A stretch of 64,000 nt of DNA from UBA1738 sp964388835 (lineage in GTDB: Bacteria; Bacillota; Clostridia; UBA1381), in assembly GCA_964388835.1 (NCBI GenBank), contig CAYMBZ010000003.1, positions 4,405-68,404 on the forward strand, given 5' to 3'. A program made the translations under genes and the position numbers. Under the pieces are notes generated by a model. The model was not told where the DNA came from. It ran no database searches and saw only the letters and a list, made by a program, of their open reading frames with translations. Of the stretch, positions 8,131 to 17,022 are shown piece by piece (the first letter of the stretch is position 1; each line of letters opens with the position of its first letter).

Positions 8131-9015
8131 ATGAAAAAAATTGATTTTGCGTCAAAAGTTCATTACGGCGCTATACGGCCTATTGATATGAAAAGCACAA
8201 AATACAAGGTTACATACGGAATACTTTCGCTGATAATGTTGCTGTATCTTGTAATAGTATTTCTGCCTGTTGTATGGATGATGCTTTTCGGATTTAAAGA
8301 TACGACCGAAATTTATGCGAGAGTTCAGACGTTTTTGCCGAAAGAGATAAAGCTTTCGAAAATGGGCGAAGTTTGGAATCAGCTGGAGCTTTACAGATAT
8401 TATTTAAACACCTTTATAATGGCAATCGGAAATGTTTTGATGGATGTTGTTGTTTGCGGGCTTGCGGGCTACAGTCTATCACGCTTAAAACCGAGAGGAC
8501 ACGCGATTTATATGACGGCGGTAACAACGCTTATGCTTGTTCCGGCAACATGTGCCATGGTGCCAAACTACATTTTCTTTAAAGATATGGGCTTGCTTGA
8601 CACCTATATACCGATGTGGCTTTTGATGGGAACAAATATGTTTGATATTCTCCTGTTTAAGTCAACCTTTGACGGTATATCCAAATCACTGATTGAGGCG
8701 GCAAAGATTGACGGTGCATCCGACCTTAGGATTTTCGTTAAAATTGTAGTACCGCTTTCAGTGCCGGTAATATGCACCTGTGCGATATTTACATTTAATA
8801 ACAGTATAGGTGATTTCTTCTGGCCCTACCTTATTATACAGGATGCGGCAAAAGTGCCGCTGGGCGTAAGAATGTTTGAAATCAGCAAATCAACTTTATC
8901 TATCGATAAGCAGATGATTGCTCTGATTTTCTCAATAATACCGCAGATGGTAGTGTTCATTCTGTTCCAGAAGCAGATTATGGGCGGAATAAACCTCGGC
9001 GGAGTTAAAGGATGA
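8131..9015 (+). CDS. Sugar ABC transporter permease, LplC/YesQ type (locus 1)
   Basis: Second permease of the heterodimer, 294 aa, with six predicted membrane segments and the EAA loop EAAKIDGASDLRIFVKIVVP. The C-terminus FQKQIMGGINLGGVKG is typical of this subfamily. Preceded by GAGAGGAGCGAGGA. It pairs with 7194-8108 and is paralogous to 36770-37645. Confidence 0.93.
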   Translation: MKKIDFASKVHYGAIRPIDMKSTKYKVTYGILSLIMLLYLVIVFLPVVWMMLFGFKDTTEIYARVQTFLPKEIKLSKMGEVWNQLELYRYYLNTFIMAIGNVLMDVVVCGLAGYSLSRLKPRGHAIYMTAVTTLMLVPATCAMVPNYIFFKDMGLLDTYIPMWLLMGTNMFDILLFKSTFDGISKSLIEAAKIDGASDLRIFVKIVVPLSVPVICTCAIFTFNNSIGDFFWPYLIIQDAAKVPLGVRMFEISKSTLSIDKQMIALIFSIIPQMVVFILFQKQIMGGINLGGVKG

Positions 9016-9028
9016 TAGGAGGAAGAAT

Positions 9029-12000
9029 ATGAAACGTGCACTAACTTTTATACTTGCGCTTTCCATGCTCCTGCAGTTCGGAAGCACGGCGATGGCGGCA
9101 AGAAAAACCGTTAAGGACGGTGAGCTTGAATATACCGTTTTGTGGGAGGAAGATTTTGATTCGGGCAAAAAGGGTCAGGATCCGTTCTCTTCATCAAACG
9201 GGGTTACGATAGAAGAGCATGATGTTGAGCATGGTAACAGTGTAAAGGTTGTCATTGAAGACAATATGTGGCCGAGATTCAGAAAACATTTTGATGAACC
9301 TGTAAAGGACGGTATTCTGTATGTTGGCTACAATATATTCAGAACAAATAAGGGCAGAACCAGTGACGATTACCTTGAATATCACGATTCAAGATGGGGT
9401 AACGGAATGTTTATCGGAACTCTTTTTAATAATGATGAGGGAAAAATCACATGGTATGCGGACATGCATATAGATGCAATCAAAATTCCCGCTCCGGGAA
9501 ACACTGTGCCGCAGACAAACGTGTGGCACAGAGTGGAGAGCTGGATTGACCTGAGTAACAGAAAAGCTACATATTATATTGACGGTGAGTTTTTGGGTGA
9601 GACCACAATAACCGATGAGTGTACTCAGATATCCTCATATGAGAGAGGATATGAGGGAGGCTACGGAACCGGAATAGAGTATGTAGACGATTACAAAATT
9701 CTTCACTTTGATGAAATAGGAAGAGAAGTGGACTTGGACTTTGTAATGGCAACTCCGGAATATCTTGAAGCTCCTGCGCTTTTGGAGGCTGATGCTGATG
9801 TTTTGGGTTACAGTTTTTACGATAAAAAGAACACAATCAATGTTGATGTAACCAACTTGACCACAAAGCAGGCTGACGGAACGGTTTATCTTGACATAAC
9901 GGATGAACGCGGAAATAAAGTGTTCTCGCAAGGCAAGAAAACGTCAATCCCGGCAAAGGAGAAAAAGAGTGAAGCGTTCACATTTTCTTTTAGAGAATAC
10001 GGAAGCTATAATGTAAAGATGAGATTTGAAATGGAGGGGCGAAAGACAAGCCGTGCGGAAACAACCTTTATGTTTATAAAAAAGGCTCCGCCGAATGAAA
10101 CGCTGGGATATTCCGCTCATACCTATTGGGGCTACGGAACAGCAGAGCTTGAAAGAAAACAGCAGGTTCTGAAAAATGCCGGATTCACATTTGAGCGAAG
10201 CGAAATTTTCTGGGTTTACTACGTAATGGCAGGATATAAGATGGATGCCGTTCAGCAGAACATCTTGGATATCCAGGAGAAAAACGGAATGAAGCCGCTT
10301 GTTCTTCTTGCCGGTTGGGGCGGAATGAGCGACCTTACCGAGGGTGAGGTTCCGCTTTCGGATAAATCACGAGAAAACTTCAGAAAATATGTATCGGGTG
10401 TAGCCAATGACCTTAAGGGCAAAGTTAAATACTATGAAGTGTTTAACGAAACTCATTTTACCTCAAACCCCGAAGCATACGTTTTGGCACAAAAGACAGC
10501 ATACGAAGCAATTAAGGAAGCAGACCCGGAGGCACAGGTTCTCTGCGGAGCGACGGCGCATGTACCGGAAGATTGGATAGAAATGCTTCTTGAAAACGGC
10601 GCGGGCGAATATTTTGACGCATTCTCTGTACACCCGTACACAATTGAAAACTTCCCGGAAACGGGCGGAAGATACGGCAGTGCGGAATACATGGTATTGC
10701 AGTGTAGAAAACTGCTTGACAAATACGGACTTCAGGATAAGGGAATTGTTATCACCGAGCTTTCATATACTGCGGCACCGTCTTATGCAACCGAAACTCA
10801 GCAGGGTGCTTTCGGCTTAAGACAGTATATGATGGTTCAGCCCCATGTTGAAAGCTTCACATGGTACAACGACCAGAACAAAACCGCGGCAGGCTCTGAC
10901 GTTGTTGAGGCAAACTTCGGACTTATGCGTTCGTGGGCAGGTGACGGAATCGCGTATCAGGCAAAGCCGGCACTCCTTGCATGGGCAGGATTTAACAGCG
11001 TATTGGCAGGAGCGGAGCCTTTGGGTAAGGTTGAAGCAAGGGATGAAAATGTTTGGATTTACAAATTTAAAACCGAAGCCGGTAAGGACGTTATAGCGGT
11101 TTGGAATTCGGACAATCTCCAAAAGAGCGTTGCATTAAAGCTCGGCGCGGAAAGCGTAAATATGTACGACATGTACGGAAATGCAACTACGATTTACTCA
11201 AATAACGGTGTTATTAATCTGGATATTTCCGAAAACATTACATATTTGGAGGGCAATTTCTCCGAGATTACCCAGGTTGACAACGAATTTTCCGTAAGGG
11301 AGAATTCAGTCGGTTTAATACGCGGTGAAGAATTTACGCTTCGTATCGACAAGCTCCCGGCGGGCGATGTGGAAATTAAGGTAGATTTGCCGGATAACAT
11401 CTTATTAAAGGCTATAGAAAACAATGAAATTGTTTTGGAATCGGGCGCTGAGGGATGTGAGAGCGAGAAGATAAGAGTAAATGCAATTGTGGGCGGTAAA
11501 AAGGTATATGCTCATGAGGTGGCGGTTGAATATATCGACCCGGTAACCTATAATTGCGATGTTCTCCCGTATAACACTCGCAGGTATCAAGCGGTTTTGG
11601 AAATTACCAACGAAAGAAATACGAATGTTTCGGCAGAGTTGGTACTGACAGAGCCGGAGAGTGTTGCCGGAAAGAGTTATAAAATCAAAACCATCACTTC
11701 GGGCGATACAAGAACGCTGAGAATTAATATTACACCGGAAGAAGCTTCGGAAAATGTTTTAAGACTCAGAGGAGAGATAAATGTAAAAGGTATTGCCGGA
11801 GAAGAAGTGGTTAATGTAAAAGTTGACAAAAATGTCGGTTGTTTGAAGTATGACCCGAAGAAGAAACCCGAGATTGACGGAGTGATTTCATCGGGTGAAT
11901 GGGATACTTTCTTGCCGATGAGAATTAACAACAGCAGTATGGCTCAGCAAAAGGCGTGGAGAGGCATGGATGACCTCAGCGCACTTGTTCACACCATGTG

Positions 12001-12478
12001 TGATGATGACAATTTATACCTTGCGGTTGAGGTGACGGATGATATCTATTGTGACGATGCGGAGCCCGTCAGCGTATGGAGCGTAGACAGTATTCAGATG
12101 GCGATTGCACTAAAACGCCAATCGGGAGCGCCAAGTACCGAAATCGGTCTGGGTATCGCAAGAGGGGAAGCAACGATTCAGAGTTATCTTTCACAATCTA
12201 TTGACGGTGGTGTATCACAAGTTCCGTTCTCGGAAAATGTAAAATACGCCGTTAAGCGATATGAAGAAGAGAAAAAGACGATTTATGAGCTTCAACTGCC
12301 ATGGACGGATATCTATGCGGAGAAACCGAATATCGCGACTATGGATAAGGTTTACTTCTCAATCCTTGTAAACGATGAGGACGGAAACGGAAGAGGATGG
12401 CTGGAATACTGCGGAGGTATCGGAACGTCAAAGAACCCTGAGCTGTTTATGGAACTTCCTATATATAGGATTAAATAA
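9029..12478 (+). CDS. Secreted clan GH-A-like hydrolase with LamG-like and CBM9-like domains
   Basis: 1149 aa. Signal peptide to about residue 23 (AMA|A). A LamG/concanavalin-like domain covers about 30-235, a beta-sandwich linker about 250-350, and a TIM-barrel region about 355-700. Candidate catalytic residues of clan GH-A are Glu474 in VFNETH (acid/base after strand 4) and Glu577 in VITELSYT (nucleophile). The last 200 residues (from KPEIDGVISSGEW) resemble the CBM9-like carbohydrate-binding fold. GH39 or a related family is likely; substrate unknown. It has no SLH or sortase signal. Its closest counterpart in the window is 44255-47647. The gene starts 13 bp after the permease. Confidence 0.8.
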   Translation: MKRALTFILALSMLLQFGSTAMAARKTVKDGELEYTVLWEEDFDSGKKGQDPFSSSNGVTIEEHDVEHGNSVKVVIEDNMWPRFRKHFDEPVKDGILYVGYNIFRTNKGRTSDDYLEYHDSRWGNGMFIGTLFNNDEGKITWYADMHIDAIKIPAPGNTVPQTNVWHRVESWIDLSNRKATYYIDGEFLGETTITDECTQISSYERGYEGGYGTGIEYVDDYKILHFDEIGREVDLDFVMATPEYLEAPALLEADADVLGYSFYDKKNTINVDVTNLTTKQADGTVYLDITDERGNKVFSQGKKTSIPAKEKKSEAFTFSFREYGSYNVKMRFEMEGRKTSRAETTFMFIKKAPPNETLGYSAHTYWGYGTAELERKQQVLKNAGFTFERSEIFWVYYVMAGYKMDAVQQNILDIQEKNGMKPLVLLAGWGGMSDLTEGEVPLSDKSRENFRKYVSGVANDLKGKVKYYEVFNETHFTSNPEAYVLAQKTAYEAIKEADPEAQVLCGATAHVPEDWIEMLLENGAGEYFDAFSVHPYTIENFPETGGRYGSAEYMVLQCRKLLDKYGLQDKGIVITELSYTAAPSYATETQQGAFGLRQYMMVQPHVESFTWYNDQNKTAAGSDVVEANFGLMRSWAGDGIAYQAKPALLAWAGFNSVLAGAEPLGKVEARDENVWIYKFKTEAGKDVIAVWNSDNLQKSVALKLGAESVNMYDMYGNATTIYSNNGVINLDISENITYLEGNFSEITQVDNEFSVRENSVGLIRGEEFTLRIDKLPAGDVEIKVDLPDNILLKAIENNEIVLESGAEGCESEKIRVNAIVGGKKVYAHEVAVEYIDPVTYNCDVLPYNTRRYQAVLEITNERNTNVSAELVLTEPESVAGKSYKIKTITSGDTRTLRINITPEEASENVLRLRGEINVKGIAGEEVVNVKVDKNVGCLKYDPKKKPEIDGVISSGEWDTFLPMRINNSSMAQQKAWRGMDDLSALVHTMCDDDNLYLAVEVTDDIYCDDAEPVSVWSVDSIQMAIALKRQSGAPSTEIGLGIARGEATIQSYLSQSIDGGVSQVPFSENVKYAVKRYEEEKKTIYELQLPWTDIYAEKPNIATMDKVYFSILVNDEDGNGRGWLEYCGGIGTSKNPELFMELPIYRIK

Positions 12479-12494
12479 AATTGAATGTACGCTT

Positions 12495-12521
12495 CGAGCA
12501 CGGCAATGGCGCCGTGCCTCG
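12495..12521 (+). other. Intercistronic hairpin without T-tract
   Basis: CGAG+CACGGC pairs with GCCGTG+CTCG around a short loop between two operon genes. No U-run follows, so it more likely stabilises or processes mRNA ends than terminates. Confidence 0.5.
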
Positions 12522-12554
12522 GAGGTATAAAAAATAAAAAAGGAGTAATTAAAA

Positions 12555-14603
12555 ATGAAAGTTAAAAAATTATTGGCTTCTGTTTTGGCAGTATCGATGT
12601 TGTCAAGTATTGCGGCAACGCTCAATATCTCTGCCGCAGATACGGCGAATAACTACAAAACCACACCGGTATTAAACGAGACTTTTGACAGCGGTGCGTT
12701 AAAGACGGAACATTCCGGTTGGGGTAACCAATGGATTGAGGAAACCTTTGCGGATGAAACCGGACGCGGTAAGGTTTGGACAATTCCTTTCGGAACTGGA
12801 ATGGCGAATGCCGCGGTAAACGGTGCTTTCTCAAGCATAGGTCAGTATATGACGGGAAGCCTGAATTATGTAAAATTTGATTTTAAGGCAGAAAATGCGT
12901 ACAACTTTTCATTCCAGCTTATGGGAACGGAAGCGGATACAAGAGCACCGATACAGCTGTCGACTTCAAGACACGGTTGGATGTACGCAAACAATTTTGA
13001 CAGTATAAGTCAAGCAGGTTTGGACGGAAATGAAACGGTACTGGACTCTAACTCTAAAGAGATGATAAACGCGGCTGAGTGGAGAAACGGAAGTGAGGCT
13101 ATTAACTTTACGGCAGGCAACTGGTACAGCGTTATGTTTGTTATTGACAAGGTAAATACAAAGATAAAGATTTATGTGGACGATAAGTTTATGCTGGAAA
13201 GAACGGTGCCTGCCGATACGATAAATGCTTTGGATATGCTACATGTATGGAATCATTATTCGGAATCGGATACGAGTGTCAGCAGATTTATGACATTCGA
13301 CAACTTCCAAGTTGGTACCTGCACGGAGCAGATTGCGGCAGAGAAGCTAACACTTTCGGAAGACGGAAAACTTACCGTAACTTATTCCGGCAAAGTTGTG
13401 GGAGCAACGTTCACTGCAAGCAACGTGGTTATCAAAAAGGATGGAGAGGGCGTTTCCTACAACGGTTCATATGACAGTGAGACATATACATACACGGCTA
13501 CCATTGCGAATTTTGACCCATATGCTGACTACACAGTTTCAATTAAAGGTATAACGGGATTCGGCGGCAAGCCGGTTCAGGAAGTTGAAAAAACTTTCAA
13601 GGGCGTTAAATATCTTTTCAGCCCGGTTTTGACGGATACATATGACGACGGTACTGCGACCTTTGATTGGCAACCGGATTGGTCACCGAGTACAACCTAT
13701 GTGGATGAGACAGGACGTGGCAAGGTAGCGGCTGTTACGTTTAAAGAAGAGAACAAGGATAGCACGACAGAAACAAATATAGTATTAACAGAATTGTCAC
13801 AGTACATGACATCGGATGTAAACTATATAAGTTTTGATATTAAGCCGGCACAGCTTATGAATATGTCATTCTCTCCGACAGATGTAACGAATGTAGTGTA
13901 TCCTCTCACTTTGTTCTCCTCAGAAAATGGATGGTTCTGGGGTAGCGGCTCAAGAATTCCGACGCAATACGGAGACGATTTACCGACAATATACGGAAAC
14001 ACCCGCGCAACTTTAGTTGGCTGGGGATTTAGCGCAAGCAGCTTTGCCGATACAGAGGTCGGAAAATGGTATAACGTTAAGTTTATCATGGATAAGAAAA
14101 ATGGAAAAATTGCGGTATATGTTGATGATGTTAAGCTTGATGAAGTAAGTGCAAGTGCGACGGAATTAAGCAGTATAGACAGACTTTTGGTAAGGGATTG
14201 CTCCGCGGGTAAGACAGGACCTAATATGTACATCGACAACTTCCAAATAGGTGCGGCATTTCCGGCACCGTCTAAGGATACAAGCATAACGCTGGTTGAT
14301 GCAAGCGGAAATGCAATTACAAACGGAACAACTGCCGCTGAGGTTTATCCGAAGGCTGTAATTAACAATACAGGCAAGGAAGCAGGTTCGGTACAGCTTT
14401 CTGTTGCAAGCTATGATGCCGACGGTGTGCTTTTGGATGTAAAAGTTGAGACCGTTACGGTTGCTGCAGGTGAGATTAAGACCGTTACTTCATCCTATGG
14501 CGTTAAAACACAAGGCACAAAAACCGTTAAAGCATTCCTTTGGAGCGGTTGGTCAAATATTACACCGCTTGTTGGAGCAGATGTTAAAACGGTAAACAAC
14601 TGA
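12555..14603 (+). CDS. Secreted LamG-type glycan-binding protein, duplicated domain (locus 1)
   Basis: 682 aa, signal peptide to about residue 27. Two LamG/concanavalin-like domains (about 35-250 and 355-570) start alike (PVLNETFDSG and PVLTDTYDDG) and share ETGRGKV and W(Y)NVKFIMD-type motifs. Between them is a SbsA-type Ig-like domain (about 258-350). A C-terminal beta-rich module of about 100 residues ends ...VKAFLWSGWSNITPL, a pattern repeated in five other secreted proteins here. No catalytic residues are apparent, so a glycan-binding role is most likely, but a lyase fold cannot be excluded. Paralogue of 14702-17017. Confidence 0.72.
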   Translation: MKVKKLLASVLAVSMLSSIAATLNISAADTANNYKTTPVLNETFDSGALKTEHSGWGNQWIEETFADETGRGKVWTIPFGTGMANAAVNGAFSSIGQYMTGSLNYVKFDFKAENAYNFSFQLMGTEADTRAPIQLSTSRHGWMYANNFDSISQAGLDGNETVLDSNSKEMINAAEWRNGSEAINFTAGNWYSVMFVIDKVNTKIKIYVDDKFMLERTVPADTINALDMLHVWNHYSESDTSVSRFMTFDNFQVGTCTEQIAAEKLTLSEDGKLTVTYSGKVVGATFTASNVVIKKDGEGVSYNGSYDSETYTYTATIANFDPYADYTVSIKGITGFGGKPVQEVEKTFKGVKYLFSPVLTDTYDDGTATFDWQPDWSPSTTYVDETGRGKVAAVTFKEENKDSTTETNIVLTELSQYMTSDVNYISFDIKPAQLMNMSFSPTDVTNVVYPLTLFSSENGWFWGSGSRIPTQYGDDLPTIYGNTRATLVGWGFSASSFADTEVGKWYNVKFIMDKKNGKIAVYVDDVKLDEVSASATELSSIDRLLVRDCSAGKTGPNMYIDNFQIGAAFPAPSKDTSITLVDASGNAITNGTTAAEVYPKAVINNTGKEAGSVQLSVASYDADGVLLDVKVETVTVAAGEIKTVTSSYGVKTQGTKTVKAFLWSGWSNITPLVGADVKTVNN

Positions 14604-14617
14604 ATATAAACAACTGG

Positions 14618-14655
14618 CATTATCCGTGCCGAAAGAGTGTTCGGTGCGGATAATG
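14618..14655 (+). other. Long intercistronic hairpin without T-tract
   Basis: CATTATCCG..CCGAA pairs with TTCGG..CGGATAATG (16-bp arms with a 2-nt internal mismatch). It lies between the two LamG genes; no U-run follows. Confidence 0.6.
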
Positions 14656-14701
14656 TTCTGAAATACTACAATGTGACTCTTAAAATGAGGTGGACAAATT
14701 A

Positions 14702-17017
14702 ATGAAAAAATTCTTGTTTTTAATGCTTTCCCTCATATGCATAACGGCGGGTGCAGTTCATGCGGCAGATGAGGAAAGCAAAATTTTATACTACAATGAC
14801 GGGTACAGTGATTTAAATTCTACGCAGACAACGCTTGACGGTGAATTGTGCCTAAAGCACAAAGTGGATTCAAGCAGTACAAATTATGTTGCAACTGCAG
14901 GTGTACTGAATCCCGAAGGCATAAAGGCTGATAAGACGATTTTCAGCTTTGATATAAACGCGGGTCAGACCAACCAGTATGTGTTTGCGGAACTTCATGG
15001 AAGTGACGGAACAAATTCCGCACAGATAGCAAGCTTTTTTGTTTCCATGGACGGAAAGATAGGATACAAAACGGTAAACGGATGGGAGGGAACAGCAGAA
15101 TTCCCGAACGGAAATGATGCTTACTCTGGATATATTTTAAAAGATATTGAGCCGAATAAGTGGTATCATATAGATATGATTTTCAATCATGAGGACGGCT
15201 CTATCACCTATTATTTTGACGGCAGTGTTTGGGGAACAGGTCATACCTTTACCAAAAAGTATTATGTAAGCCTGTTAAATATGGCATCAAGGGGCGGAGA
15301 AGGTTATGTTACAAATCCGACCGGTAACGAGGTATTCTACCTTGATAACATAATGCTTGCCTCGGTTTACGGAGATGAAATGATTGCAAATGTCGGAGCG
15401 GTTGACCTGAAAAAGAAAACCGTAAATATTACTTTCTCGGAAATTCCGAGCGAGACGGCATTATCGGATATTAAAATTATCAATACCGTTACGGAAAACC
15501 AGGTTGCAATTACGGATATTAGCAGAAAGAACAACATTGTTACCTTAAGTTTTAGCGAAGATTTGGATACTTTGACCGAGTATGCAATCGAAATTCCGGC
15601 GGGAATTACGGGAGTTCAGGGGAAAACAAAACACCAATTGTCGTATTTTGTAACCGAGAGCGGACAAGCTGACGAAAATATTGTATATACGACCGCACTT
15701 GAGGACGACTATGACGATGCAACGGCTATATATCAGTGGAATCCGTCTTACTCACCCGAGCCTGAGTTTGTTGATGAAGCGGGACGCGGCAAAGTTTTGG
15801 GTATAAAATTTGCCGTAAAACAAGCAAATATCGAAACCAATATACTGCTGAGTGGGTTGGATAGCTATTTTCAAGATAAAGATATAAGCACATTGAGCTT
15901 TGATTTAAAGGAAAGTCAGCTGAGAAATCATTCATTTTCACTGGTAACTTCCGGCTGGGCATATCCGATAACACTTTTCACTTCCGAGAAGGGGTGGTTC
16001 TGGGGTACGGACAGCGAGGCGCCGACACAAAACGGTGGAAATTTGCCGTTATTGTTCCCATCAACAAAGGCGGAGCTTGTAAATGATTGGGGATACCCGG
16101 CAAGCCAGTTTGCGGATATGCAGACGGATAAATGGTACAATGTTAAATTTGAGCTTGACCGCAAAAACGGAAAGGTAAGAGTTTACATTGATAACACAAA
16201 ATTATATGAGGCAAACTGTTCCAAATCCACTCAAAACGCAATTAGTATGCTTTTGGTGAGAAACTGCTCGGCAGAAATATCAGCTGCTCAAAATGTTCTT
16301 TTTATAGACAACTTTACAATTAAAAACGGTGAGCCGGAACGCGAAAATAAGATTAAAAACACAAGATTTATCACATCGGACGGACGTGTGACGGGCCCGT
16401 TCGGTAAAATCACAAGAGATTTGCAGAGAATTGACGTTGAATTTTACAATGCGCCGAAAGTTTCCTCAATAACAGCGGACAGTGTGAAACTGTTCTACGG
16501 AAGCGAGCAGGTTGCATATACTGTCGGCGGACTTTCGGGAAATGTGCTTTCCGTCATCCCGAGTAAACTGCCGAATAGTGGCGACAAGGTTAAACTTGTT
16601 GTTTCGGGAGTACTTGCACAGGCGGGTGGAACGGTTTCCGACCACAGCGCGAGCGTAACCGCGGAGGGCGCAAACGGCGGATTAAGCATTGCTCCGTTTA
16701 TGACAGTTAAAACTGACGGAACTGAGGCTACCGCTGTTTCAGGCGATGTCTATGCAAAAACATCCGTATTTAATACCGGAAGCAACACAGAAAATGTAAT
16801 TGTTTCCATTATGGGCTATAACGGTGATAAAATGGTGGCGATAGACTTTGAAGAGATTGAGCTTAATAGCGGAGACGTTGCCGTATTTGATGAAACGGGA
16901 AGCAACAATACTTTGAAAGTTTTAGATGACGGCACAATTACCGATGTTATGCTTGTTGTTTTAAAGGGCGGAGATACGAGATATTCGATACTTGCACCTG
17001 TTAGTATAGAAAGGTAG
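14702..17017 (+). CDS. Secreted LamG-type glycan-binding protein (locus 1, second copy)
   Basis: 771 aa. The ATG at 14702 is chosen because GAGGTGG is spaced 8 nt from it; a GTG at 14690 lies inside that site. Signal peptide to about residue 21 (VHAA). A LamG-like domain (about 25-220), a SbsA-type Ig-like domain (about 225-315), a second LamG-like domain (about 325-535) and another Ig-like domain (about 545-655) are followed by the C-terminal beta module. The second LamG copy is clearly related to that of the preceding gene (GWFWG.....PTQ.G..LP). Binding rather than catalysis is inferred. Confidence 0.72.
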   Translation: MKKFLFLMLSLICITAGAVHAADEESKILYYNDGYSDLNSTQTTLDGELCLKHKVDSSSTNYVATAGVLNPEGIKADKTIFSFDINAGQTNQYVFAELHGSDGTNSAQIASFFVSMDGKIGYKTVNGWEGTAEFPNGNDAYSGYILKDIEPNKWYHIDMIFNHEDGSITYYFDGSVWGTGHTFTKKYYVSLLNMASRGGEGYVTNPTGNEVFYLDNIMLASVYGDEMIANVGAVDLKKKTVNITFSEIPSETALSDIKIINTVTENQVAITDISRKNNIVTLSFSEDLDTLTEYAIEIPAGITGVQGKTKHQLSYFVTESGQADENIVYTTALEDDYDDATAIYQWNPSYSPEPEFVDEAGRGKVLGIKFAVKQANIETNILLSGLDSYFQDKDISTLSFDLKESQLRNHSFSLVTSGWAYPITLFTSEKGWFWGTDSEAPTQNGGNLPLLFPSTKAELVNDWGYPASQFADMQTDKWYNVKFELDRKNGKVRVYIDNTKLYEANCSKSTQNAISMLLVRNCSAEISAAQNVLFIDNFTIKNGEPERENKIKNTRFITSDGRVTGPFGKITRDLQRIDVEFYNAPKVSSITADSVKLFYGSEQVAYTVGGLSGNVLSVIPSKLPNSGDKVKLVVSGVLAQAGGTVSDHSASVTAEGANGGLSIAPFMTVKTDGTEATAVSGDVYAKTSVFNTGSNTENVIVSIMGYNGDKMVAIDFEEIELNSGDVAVFDETGSNNTLKVLDDGTITDVMLVVLKGGDTRYSILAPVSIER

Positions 17018-17022
17018 GAATT

